This document shows positions 9,132 to 15,930 of a stretch of 43,235 nt of DNA, piece by piece. This DNA is from Acidobacteriota bacterium (GTDB taxonomy: Bacteria > Acidobacteriota > Terriglobia > Acidiferrales > UBA7541). Each line of letters opens with the position of its first letter. Positions within the stretch are counted from its first letter, which is position 1. Position numbers and translations under genes: made by a program. The notes below the pieces were generated by a model. The model worked only from the letters and a program-made list of their open reading frames with translations. It made no database searches and was not told the DNA's origin. The stretch covers positions 1-43,235 of the forward strand of contig JACQDH010000046.1 in NCBI GenBank assembly GCA_016201215.1, written 5' to 3'.

Positions 9132-11384
9132 ATGTCCAGACGATTTCTGGCCGTGGCGGTGCTGGAGTGTGCCGCCCTGTTTCTCGCAGGTTGTCCCAAA
9201 GGAAATCAAGATTTCAAGGCTGGCCGGCAGGCCGAGGCCCTCCAGGACTACGACACTGCCCTAGACCATTACGAGCGGGCGCTCAAGACCGACCCTCTCA
9301 ACACCGAGTACAGACTCAAGGCTGCCCGCATCCGGTTTGAAGCTGGCCAGGCACACGTGCGGAACGGCCAGAAGCAGCGCGATAAAGGGGAGTTGCAAGT
9401 GGCCCTGGCGGAGTTTCAAAAGGCGCTGGCCATCGACCCTGCCAGCGCGATCGCCGACCAGGAAATCCGCAAGACGCTGGAACTGATCGCCATCCGCCGG
9501 GCCGCCGAAGCGGCTACTGCCCCACCTGCGCCGCCGAAGGAAGAGCCCAAGCTGGCAGAAAAGCCGCCAGAGCTGACTCCGCTCTCCCGCGCGCCCATCA
9601 ACCTGAAAATGACCAATGACGCCCGCATAGTCTTCGAGACGATCGCCAAGCTGGCCGGGCTGACGGTGATTTTCGATCCCGATTTCCCTTCGCGCCGCAT
9701 CAGCACGGAGCTGACCAACGTCACGCTCGAGCAGGCCCTGGACCTCGCGGCGCTGCAAAGCAAGGCTTTCTGGAAGCCGGTCACCAGCAACATCATCTTC
9801 GTGATTCCCGAGCAGCCGCAGAAGCGCCGGGATTACGAAGAGCAGGTGGTGCGCACCTTCTACCTGTCCAATACACTGCTGCCGCAGGATCTGACCGAAA
9901 TCGTCACCGGCCTGCGCCAGTTGCTCGACCTGAAGCGTCTCCAGCAGGTGAACTCGCAGAACGCCATCATCATCCGCGACACCCCGGATAAGCTGGCACT
10001 GGCCGAAAAGCTGATCCGCGACATTGACAAGGCCAAGCCCGAGGTGGTCATCCAGGTGGCCGTGTTGCAGGCGCGGCGGGACCGCCTGCGCAACCTCGGC
10101 ATCTCACCCGGCAGCACCAGCACGCTCGCCTTCACGCCGCGCAGCTTCAGCACGACGACCGGCGGAACCTCTTCCGGGGCCGGCAGCATTCCCTTGAATC
10201 AGCTCCAGCGCCTCTCCAGCGCGGACTACAGCCTCACACTGCCCGGCGCAACCGCCACGGCCCTGGTCACCGACAGCACGACCAAGATCATTCAGAACCC
10301 CGAGATCCGCGTGGTGGACGGCCAGGCGGCCAAGCTGCGCGTCGGCGATCGCGTCCCGGTGGCTACCGGAAGCTTCCAGGCAGGCGTGGGCGTAGGCGCG
10401 GTGGGCGGGGCCGGGGCGGGGATTGTGAACCCACTGGTCAATACACAGTTCCAATATATCGACGTGGGCGTGAACGTGGACATTACCCCGCGCATTCACC
10501 CCAACCATGAAATCAGCATGAAGATCGCCATCGAGGTCTCCTCGGTCACCGGGCGCGTGACCATCGGCGGCATCGAGCAGCCCATCATCAGCCAGCGCAA
10601 GATCGAGCACGACGTCCGCCTCCAGGAAGGCGAGGTCAATATCCTCGGCGGCCTGATCGATCGCACGGAAACAAGAACGCTGAGCGGCTGGCCCGGACTG
10701 GCACGAATTCCCTTCCTGCGCTACTTCTTCTCCGGCGAAACTTTGGACCGCGCGGAAAACGAGGTACTCATCGTCCTAGTGCCGCGGATTGTGCGCCTGC
10801 CACAAATCTCCGCGGCGAACCTGCGCAGCATGAGCTCGGGCACGGACACTATCGTCCAGGTGCGGCGAGAGAGCGAAATTCAGGCCCCGACTGTGCCTTC
10901 TCCCCCACCGACCGGCGGGCCAGCGCCACCGCCCGCTGCAGGAGCCGGCGCAGGGATGGAGGCTCCGCGCCCAGCGCGGCTGCGGTTTGAACCGCAGAGT
11001 GTCACTTTGAAGCAGGGCGAAACAGCCACCATCGGGATCGTCGTGGAGGACATCAAAGACCTCTTCTCCATTCCCATGCTGCTGCAATACAACCCGGCCG
11101 TCCTCTCCGTCGAAGAAGTGCGCCACGGCGGCTTCCTCTCCGGCGGGACGCAGGAGATCGCCATCGTCCAGCGCATCGACAAGGAGCGCGGCCAGGCCAT
11201 CATCTCCGCCACGCGCCAGCCGAACACACCCGGCGTAAACGGTACGGGAACGCTGGTGGGTCTGGTCGTGCGGGGCGTGGCGCCGGGGATCTCCTCGCTC
11301 GCCATCCTGCAGGTCAACGGGCGCGACTCACAGCAGAAGGCTATCCCGCTAGTAACCGGGGAAGCATCCATCCGCGTGCAGTGA
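9132..11384 (+). CDS. Lipoprotein secretin (GspD/PilQ superfamily) with TPR and C-terminal cohesin-like domain
   Basis: About 750 aa, outer-membrane secretin. It opens with a lipoprotein signal (hydrophobic stretch ending LFLAGC, Cys near residue 21). TPR-like helices follow (YDTALDHYERALKTDP, then AEFQKALAIDP). Next come STN/N-type ring domains (INLKMTNDARIVFETIAKLA, then YLSNTLLPQDLTEIVTGLR) and the secretin barrel domain, with its hallmarks VPVATGS, DVGVNVDITPRIH and VNILGGLIDRTETR. After a Pro/Ala-rich linker (near residue 590) a ~130-residue domain resembles cohesin folds (RLRFEPQSVTLKQGE, SIPMLLQYNPAVLSVEEV). Family knowledge says secretins form the outer-membrane pore of type II secretion or type IV pili. 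Two pseudopilins follow directly. The assembly ATPase and platform protein are not in the window. Confidence 0.88.
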   Translation: MSRRFLAVAVLECAALFLAGCPKGNQDFKAGRQAEALQDYDTALDHYERALKTDPLNTEYRLKAARIRFEAGQAHVRNGQKQRDKGELQVALAEFQKALAIDPASAIADQEIRKTLELIAIRRAAEAATAPPAPPKEEPKLAEKPPELTPLSRAPINLKMTNDARIVFETIAKLAGLTVIFDPDFPSRRISTELTNVTLEQALDLAALQSKAFWKPVTSNIIFVIPEQPQKRRDYEEQVVRTFYLSNTLLPQDLTEIVTGLRQLLDLKRLQQVNSQNAIIIRDTPDKLALAEKLIRDIDKAKPEVVIQVAVLQARRDRLRNLGISPGSTSTLAFTPRSFSTTTGGTSSGAGSIPLNQLQRLSSADYSLTLPGATATALVTDSTTKIIQNPEIRVVDGQAAKLRVGDRVPVATGSFQAGVGVGAVGGAGAGIVNPLVNTQFQYIDVGVNVDITPRIHPNHEISMKIAIEVSSVTGRVTIGGIEQPIISQRKIEHDVRLQEGEVNILGGLIDRTETRTLSGWPGLARIPFLRYFFSGETLDRAENEVLIVLVPRIVRLPQISAANLRSMSSGTDTIVQVRRESEIQAPTVPSPPPTGGPAPPPAAGAGAGMEAPRPARLRFEPQSVTLKQGETATIGIVVEDIKDLFSIPMLLQYNPAVLSVEEVRHGGFLSGGTQEIAIVQRIDKERGQAIISATRQPNTPGVNGTGTLVGLVVRGVAPGISSLAILQVNGRDSQQKAIPLVTGEASIRVQ

Positions 11385-11887
11385 GCCCCCGGCGCAGTAT
11401 AATGGGGCTCGTGGGGAAACCGAGACAGCTCAGCACCGCTCAGACAGGGGTGACCCTGCTCGAGCTCATCATTGCCTGCTCCATCCTCCTGGTGCTGGCC
11501 TCGGCGGCGCTGCCGCTGGCCCGGGTGGCCCTCAAGCGGCAAAAGGAGACCGAGCTGCGCCGCAACTTGCGCGAGATGCGCACCGCCATCGACCGCTACA
11601 AGGACCTGGCCGACCGCAACTTGATCCGCGTAGAGCTGGGCAGTGAGGGCTATCCGCCGGATCTCGAGACGCTGGTCAAGGGCGTGCAACTCGGCGCCGG
11701 GAGCGATCGCCGCATTCGGTTCCTGCGCCGGATTCCCAGCGACCCGATGACCGGCCGCGCCGACTGGGGGCTCCGCGCCGTCCAGGACGATCCCGATTCC
11801 ACCAGTTGGGGCGGGAAAAACGTCTTCGATGTCTATTCGCGCTCCACGGGCACGGCGCACGACGGCACGAAGTATTCGGACTGGTAA
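11381..11887 (+). CDS. GspG-like type II secretion pseudopilin (first)
   Basis: About 168 aa from GTG 11381, whose GTGA overlaps the secretin stop, so translation is probably coupled; ATG 11402 is an alternative. The class III prepilin signal is G/VTLLELI followed by a ~20-residue hydrophobic helix, with the conserved Glu five residues after the cleavage point. The mature part keeps the GspG-like pattern (LRRNLREMRTAIDRYKDLAD, YPPDLETLVKG, RRIPSDPMTG, ending in SDW). The cleavage site lies later than usual because of a 23-residue leader. Confidence 0.87.
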   Translation: MSPRRSIMGLVGKPRQLSTAQTGVTLLELIIACSILLVLASAALPLARVALKRQKETELRRNLREMRTAIDRYKDLADRNLIRVELGSEGYPPDLETLVKGVQLGAGSDRRIRFLRRIPSDPMTGRADWGLRAVQDDPDSTSWGGKNVFDVYSRSTGTAHDGTKYSDW

Positions 11888-11891
11888 GCGA

Positions 11892-12350
11892 ATGAGCATT
11901 CTGACCAAGCTGCGGACTTCTGCCGAGGCTGGAAGGCCTTCGGCCGCGCGCCGCCATGGCGCGTTCGCGCCAGCCGGCTTCACCCTGCTCGAGTTGATGA
12001 TCGTTGTGGCGATCATCCTGATCCTGATCGCCATGGGCATCGGGCGGTACGAGCGCTCGGTGCTGCGCGCGAAGGAGTCCGCGCTCAAACAGGACCTAGT
12101 GGTGATGCGCCAAGCCATCGAGCAGTACACCCTGGATAAGCAAGTGGCGCCGCAGTCGCTCGACGACCTAGTTACCGCCGGCTACCTGCGCGACATCCCC
12201 ACCGACCCCATCACCCGAAAGAAAGACTGGCGAGTAATCTACGAGGACGTCGTGCTCAGTCCCGAGCAGAGCGGCACCGGAATCGGCGACGTGCGCTCGG
12301 CTTCGGAACTCGTCTCGCCCTTCGAGAGCACCCCCTACAGTTCCTGGTGA
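11892..12350 (+). CDS. GspG-like type II secretion pseudopilin (second)
   Basis: About 152 aa from ATG 11892, four bases after the stop of the preceding pseudopilin; the longer open frame from 11829 overlaps that gene and is not needed. A long 30-residue leader ends in G/FTLLELMIVVAIILI, the classic prepilin cleavage and helix. The C-terminal pattern (LKQDLVVMRQAIEQYTLDK, LVTAGYLRDIPTDPIT, SSW) parallels the first copy, so the pair arose by duplication. Both look like major-pseudopilin subunits that would build a short pseudopilus working through the upstream secretin. Confidence 0.9.
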   Translation: MSILTKLRTSAEAGRPSAARRHGAFAPAGFTLLELMIVVAIILILIAMGIGRYERSVLRAKESALKQDLVVMRQAIEQYTLDKQVAPQSLDDLVTAGYLRDIPTDPITRKKDWRVIYEDVVLSPEQSGTGIGDVRSASELVSPFESTPYSSW

Positions 12351-12625
12351 ACCTGCCCGGTTAGCTTGCGAGTGATCGTTCTCCTTTGGCCCGCGCGCGG
12401 GACGCCTGTTCCTGTCATACCGAGCCCTTCGCTTCCGCTCAGGACAGGCTCCGCGAGGGCTCAGGATAAACTCCACGAGGAATCCCTTCATTCTCGCGCT
12501 GCGCTCATGCGGCGCTACGATCTTTTCCCGAAGCTAGCCGGGAGCTGTTGTCGCTGCTTGAGGTGGGAGTGCGCTGGGCCCTGCAACCGCTGGAGGGCAA
12601 CGGCCTACCGCGCATAGCCGGCAGT
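12351..12625. other. Intergenic stretch with long form of dispersed repeat
   Basis: No gene is visible. Positions 12411-12490, read on the minus strand, begin GGGATTCCTCG and end GCTCGGTATGACAG, the same ends as the short repeat at 5695-5727. In between are about 50 bases with the motif TTTATCCTGAGC and CCTGTCCTGAGCGG, which are themselves near-repeats. The rest is featureless up to the tRNA promoter. Confidence 0.5.
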
Positions 12626-12654
12626 TTGACGATTGGGGGAGACTCCGATACTAT
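12626..12654 (+). promoter_or_regulatory. Promoter of the initiator tRNA gene
   Basis: TTGACG (12626-12631), 17-base spacer, TACTAT (12649-12654). The -10 box ends six bases before the tRNA 5' end, so the leader must be very short. Confidence 0.65.
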
Positions 12655-12659
12655 GTGTT

Positions 12660-12736
<77 letters not shown>

Positions 12737-12745
12737 GCCATACTG

Positions 12746-14008
12746 CTAGTTCACAAGGGGTTGCTCGAAACGAGCAGCCCCTTCTTTTTGCGACTTAGGC
12801 AAGTTTGGGCAAGGAATTCCGCTCAGTAGCTCGCCCAATTGCGCGGCGGTTCGCACATCATCCTCGCTGGCAACGTGAGTATAAACCCCGAGGGTGAGAC
12901 GCGGATCGCTGTGCCCTAGCCGCTCCTGTCTGACCTTGAGTGGAACGCGGAGCCTGTCCATGAAACTACTATTGGCGTGTCGGAAAGCATGTAGCCCCCC
13001 GCCCTCGATTCTGAGCGAACGGAGCAACGGACGCAGCTTCCGCTTCACCAACAGATTGGCGTCCCACGGTGTGCCGTTGCACGTTGCGAACAGCAACCGC
13101 TTTTCGTTCGGTCGCCATCCGCGCCGGTGCTCTTTCAGATGCGCGACAAGCTGAGGAGAAAGTGCGAAGGCCCGCACAGCGTTTTCCGTCTTTGGCTCCT
13201 GCAACCTGCCGCGCCACGCGCTCTGACAGACGTGGACCAAGCTACTCTCCAGGTCCAGATCATCCACGCGAAGCCCGCAGAGTTCACCAGCTCGCATCCC
13301 CGTTTCGGCAGCGAGCCAATAGAACGTCTTGTGCGGCTCGCTGGCCGCCGAAAGGATGCGCTGCGTTTCTTCGATAGTGAAGAAAAACCGCCGAGCCTTG
13401 CGCTGCTTTGGCAACACGACGCCATCGAGGGCATCATGCGCCACATACCGCCAGGCTCGGGCTGACCGCCAGACCATTTGCAGCGTTGCGTAAAGGTTTC
13501 GGACTGTCTTGGGACTGACCTTGAGTCCAGAGAGAAGCCGCTGAACAGCCTCCGGCTGAACGTCACGCATCGCCGACTTACCAAAGAACGGCACCAGGTA
13601 TTTCCGCAACTGACTGCGGACCGTGGCCTGGGTTGAAGGTTTGTGTTGACTCAGCACCGTGGTTTCCCACCGCGCTGCGAATTGAGCGAAAGTGGCCGAG
13701 GGCCTGGCTCAGTAGGTGGGTGAGTTCACCAACTCCAACCGGGTGTCGAGTTCCCGGAGCGCCAGACGGCGCGTCGGGAATTCTTTGAGAGTGGCCAGCA
13801 CTTCCGAACGATGAACACGGCGAATCGTGCCATCGGGCTGAATCTCATCCTCTAGCCATCGGCCTATCCACACGGGCTGACGTTTACCTCTCAGAAACAG
13901 ACTGCCTTTCTGATAACGGCGTCGGGCCAAGTTTCGTACCTCCCGCTCGCCGTTCTGTTGCGCTTCGCGCGGGAGATTACCACACTTCGCTGAATCAAGA
14001 GATTCCAT
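12746..14008 (-). pseudogene. Tyrosine integrase interrupted by an in-frame TGA
   Basis: Two adjoining reading frames form one ~420-codon integrase broken only by TGA at 13709-13711. The N-terminal part (99 codons from ATG 14008) holds the basic DNA-binding start (RRRYQKGSLFLRGK). Directly after the TGA the same frame continues ARPSATFAQFAARW, the core-binding domain, then the catalytic domain with Arg in ETGMRAGELCGLR, HAFRH, the GHSD His and the YTHVASE nucleophile Tyr. A CGA-to-TGA change would explain the break. The gene begins right at the stop of the HUH gene (TGA-ATG) and ends nine bases from the tRNA CCA, the normal place for the element's integrase. Without readthrough or internal restart at GTG 13657 it would be inactive. 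Confidence 0.85.
12755..12789 (+). terminator. Element-borne terminator for tRNA-fMet
   Basis: AAGGGGTTGCTCG pairs with CGAGCAGCCCCTT over an AAA loop (13 pairs, one G-U), followed by CTTTTT. It lies 18 bases past the tRNA, inside the antisense of the last integrase codons. The presumed original terminator was displaced to 20257. Confidence 0.8.
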
Positions 14009-14476
14009 TCAACTCACAGAGAATGAAAACTGCGGCGCAGCAGGAAAACCGATCAAGTCCCATTCCGCCAGCCCCTTGGCAACGTAGTTCGAGACGTAAT
14101 AGCGAGCGCCCAGCTCAGGATCATAAGGGAGCACGCGCGCATGACCGCAAGGCCAGGCGTGCACCATGCAGCATCCGCGTGCCCACTCCCGCGAAGGAAG
14201 GCGCACCCCACAGAACGGCTTCAGATGCCCTACATTTCCGAGAAGCGCGTGCAGGTGGAGCAAACCACCAGCCTCGCCGCGTTCGACGCCCAGGAAGGCG
14301 TATATGGGCTGCTGGGCCACTTTCTCAAGCCATGAGAGATGCCGCCGCCCCCAGAACATCGCACCGCCAGTATTCACTAGGCGAGAGAACGTGTAGGTCG
14401 AGAACACGTCCCACGGCGCGAGTAGTCCGAGCCATTCGCCCATCGCGTCCTTCAGCTCCTTCTTGCTGGTGGGCAC
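14009..14476 (-). CDS. HUH-endonuclease replication initiator
   Basis: 155 aa, GTG start at 14476 with AAGGGAG five bases upstream. Three hallmarks of rolling-circle Rep proteins occur in order: motif I FSTYTFSR near residue 26, the metal-binding HUH motif HLHALLG near residue 75, and the tyrosine motif YYVSNYVAKGL near residue 126 with a Lys four residues after the second Tyr. Such proteins nick a hairpin origin and stay linked to the 5' end while one strand is displaced. At 155 aa it is a minimal catalytic domain with no helicase. Its start codon and part of the ribosome site fall in a perfect 15-bp hairpin. It directly abuts the integrase gene. The nearest named family is not certain (phage or plasmid Rep). 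Confidence 0.72.
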   Translation of the reverse strand: MPTSKKELKDAMGEWLGLLAPWDVFSTYTFSRLVNTGGAMFWGRRHLSWLEKVAQQPIYAFLGVERGEAGGLLHLHALLGNVGHLKPFCGVRLPSREWARGCCMVHAWPCGHARVLPYDPELGARYYVSNYVAKGLAEWDLIGFPAAPQFSFSVS

Positions 14477-14512
14477 ACCCTCTCCCTTCTAGCAATTGGA
14501 GAGGGTGTGCCC
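14471..14512. promoter_or_regulatory. Perfect 15-bp hairpin over the rep start (origin or translational control)
   Basis: GGGCACACCCTCTCC (14471-14485) and GGAGAGGGTGTGCCC (14498-14512) are exact inverse complements with a 12-base loop. In the rep message the GTG start and most of the AAGGGAG-to-start region lie in the 3' arm, so folding would hide the start. As DNA it is a good cruciform substrate for the HUH nickase just beside it. Confidence 0.7.
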
Positions 14513-14730
14513 TCTCACGCTTGCCAGCTGCGCTCCCAGCTCAGCCAGTTTGTGCTGACTACCTTTCCGCCAGCTGCGCTCCGCGCATCAGGCGGCACAG
14601 ACTCTTTTCTTCCGCTCCGGGCTAATGGGGCACCCGCTGGCGAGCCCGTGTGCGTCCCGCGTCGAATGGTCTGTGAGTCCTTCGTTGCGCGGTCCTGTGC
14701 CCCACCAGCGGGCACCCCAACTCGTAATCT
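14513..14730. other. Structured non-coding region, candidate replication origin
   Basis: No credible gene. It holds a direct repeat GCCAGCTGCGCTCC at 14523-14536 and 14569-14582, a CGGGCT/AGCCCG inverted pair at 14618-14623 and 14643-14648, and a long-range pair GGGGCACCCGCTGG (14627-14640) with CCAGCGGGCACCCC near 14703-14716 (12 of 14 pair). With the hairpin at 14471 this is the most structured stretch of the element and lies immediately upstream of rep, where double- or single-strand origins usually are. Confidence 0.45.
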
Positions 14731-15003
14731 CTAATGCGCGTCGCTCGATTGCTTCTCAAACTCGGCCAAGACCGCAGTCTCGACGCGCTTGCGGATCTCG
14801 CCAGAGAGCACAATGAGCGGGAAAAAACGCTTCTCGCCTTTGGTGGCCGGCGGCGCAACCCAAGCCGGCTTGCCGTTCGGTTTGAAGACACAGAAAGAGT
14901 TGAGCTGAATCCTTCCTTCTGGTCCTTCGAGCACAACATCAGCGTGAGCCATGACCTTGCTCTCAGGCTTCTTGCTTAGTCGCACTTTCACTGAAATGTC
15001 CAT
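14731..15003 (-). CDS. SpoVG-like small nucleic-acid-binding protein
   Basis: 90 aa from ATG 15003, with GGAGG five bases upstream; the longer frame reaching 15108 lacks such a site. The pattern follows SpoVG: a first strand VKVRLSKKPESKVMAHADV, a middle strand NSFCVFKPNGKPAWVAPP, and a final helix SGEIRKRVETAVLAEFEK, each aligning with the matching SpoVG element. SpoVG proteins bind DNA and RNA. In a rolling-circle element such a protein could coat single strands or act on translation, but that role is inference. Its start overlaps the end of the upstream unknown gene by about 40 bases. Confidence 0.55.
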   Translation of the reverse strand: MDISVKVRLSKKPESKVMAHADVVLEGPEGRIQLNSFCVFKPNGKPAWVAPPATKGEKRFFPLIVLSGEIRKRVETAVLAEFEKQSSDAH

Positions 15004-15295
15004 AGATGCCTCCATCGGTTGAGAGATGATGACGGTAAAGCTCGCAGGCGTGGCTGTGGGCTCGGACGAACGATGCCAGGACTTCCTCGAATTGTCCGAA
15101 CGGCGCACCTGTGGAGCAAAGGCGGTGAACTTCGCCGGGCAGCTGTTCGGTCAGCTCGACGTAAAGCTCGGGCGCAGCGTGTTCCAACCAAGAGATGAGG
15201 CCCGCTGGATAGTCTGGGCGACTGATTTCGATGAGCACGGCCTCAATTCTCTTGGTATAACCGTCCCAGCCGGGGCATGGCTGTGCGTGTTCCAT
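14963..15295 (-). CDS. Hypothetical protein of the element
   Basis: 110 aa, ATG 15295 with AAAGG eight bases upstream. I do not recognise it. It is soluble and mildly acidic, with a WDGYTKRIEAVLIEISRP helix and a His-rich segment (RAHSHACELYRHH) near residues 78-90. Its 3' end overlaps the SpoVG-like gene in another frame by 41 bases, typical of compact element genomes. Upstream, 15317-15369 contains GACTCT/AGAGTC arms around two CCGG sites, a possible hairpin in its leader. Confidence 0.5.
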   Translation of the reverse strand: MEHAQPCPGWDGYTKRIEAVLIEISRPDYPAGLISWLEHAAPELYVELTEQLPGEVHRLCSTGAPFGQFEEVLASFVRAHSHACELYRHHLSTDGGIYGHFSESATKQEA

Positions 15296-15378
15296 AGGGG
15301 CAACCTTTGAGCGGGAGACTCTTGACTGCCGGTGGGAAAACAGGTAGGCTTAGACCGGCTTTGAGAGTCGAACTACCG

Positions 15379-15411
15379 GCGGGCGCGTCCCAGCGCCCGC
15401 TTTCCCTTTTT
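15379..15411 (+). terminator. Hairpin plus T-run opposing the element genes (copy 1)
   Basis: GCGGGCGC and GCGCCCGC enclose a six-base loop, then TTTCCCTTTTT. It reads as a terminator on the plus strand, although the genes here are on the minus strand and the hairpin follows their stop codon. A near-identical arrangement occurs at 15898-15930. Confidence 0.6.
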
Positions 15412-15547
15412 AGTCCTCGCCTTCGCCGTCTTCTTCGTCTTCCTCGTACTCCTCCAAAACGGTCTCGGCGATCTCTTGAGCACGATCCAACCGGCCCTCG
15501 TCCAGCGCGTCTTGGATTTCACCGACCGCGCTCACTTCGGGCCGTTC
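15410..15547 (-). CDS. Downstream part of a frame-shifted gene: acidic helical C-terminus
   Basis: This frame carries ERPEVSAVGEIQDALDEG...EEYEEDEEDGEGED and joins the membrane protein encoded at 15546-15842 by a +1 shift at UUU-UGA. A free-standing start is doubtful: the open frame reaches a TTG at 15655, and GTG 15535 has no ribosome site. The sequence IQDALDEGRLDRAQEI resembles AHDALDGCRYDEAQQI at the end of the gene at 15929-16450, so it is a real coding segment. It ends in an Asp/Glu run. Confidence 0.6.
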   Translation of the reverse strand, partial: ERPEVSAVGEIQDALDEGRLDRAQEIAETVLEEYEEDEEDGEGED

Positions 15548-15842
15548 AAAATCTGTCCTCAAGGTCTTCGATCTGCTCACGCAGCCGGGCGATCTTTCGT
15601 TCCCTTTGGGAGGCACGCACGCCCTCGTAAACCGGTCGGGCCCGAAAACCACCAACGAAGAACAAAAGGGCCAAACCTATGGCTACGAAGACGAAGCCGC
15701 TCTCGTCCGGCTGGCCAGCGCCTCCGGGTTGGATCTCCGGGCCTTGCACGACGCTGGTATCCGGCGCAGGAGATCCGTCCTCACCCAGCCCAAGGTCATG
15801 GAAAATCCAACCACCTGCATGTGCATCTCTGTAAGGCCGCAT
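15546..15842 (-). CDS. Single-span membrane protein of the element (upstream part of a frame-shifted gene)
   Basis: 98 aa from ATG 15842, with GAGGG seven bases upstream. A Gly/Pro-rich N-terminal half without a signal peptide leads to one membrane helix (FVFVAIGLALLFFVGGF, near residues 50-67), then a basic, coiled-coil tail (SQRERKIARLREQIEDLEDRF). The positive charges after the helix suggest N-out, C-in. The frame ends in ...AGA-TTT-TGA, and the +1 frame continues the helical region without a break in sense, giving a ~143-residue protein. Whether the shift is programmed, mutational or an assembly error cannot be decided here. Confidence 0.6.
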   Translation of the reverse strand: MRPYRDAHAGGWIFHDLGLGEDGSPAPDTSVVQGPEIQPGGAGQPDESGFVFVAIGLALLFFVGGFRARPVYEGVRASQRERKIARLREQIEDLEDRF

Positions 15843-15897
15843 CGTCAAGCCCTCACGGACAGATTGAAAACTGCGCCCAGTGAAACATGCGCGGCTG

Positions 15898-15930
15898 GCG
15901 GGCACCTCCGAGCGCCCGCTTTTCTTTCTT
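15898..15930 (+). terminator. Hairpin plus T-run (copy 2)
   Basis: GCGGGC and GCCCGC arms with a ten-base loop, then TTTTCTTTCTT, directly after (in gene direction) the TAA of the 15929-16450 gene. Copy 1 has the same spacing, arm sequence and T-rich flank, so stop codon and hairpin were duplicated together. Confidence 0.55.

Noticed and set aside
13069-13465. Plus-strand frames over the integrase
   Set aside because: They mirror the coding strand of the integrase, with no ribosome site or recognisable motif.
14513-14730. CRISPR-like interpretation of the repeats
   Set aside because: Only two 14-bp direct repeats occur, with no regular spacing or cas gene.
15546-15842. Filamentous-phage coat protein reading of the single-span membrane protein
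   Set aside because: N-out/C-in topology and basic tail are coat-like, but the protein lacks a signal peptide, is too long when the frame is joined, and no Zot-type ATPase accompanies it.
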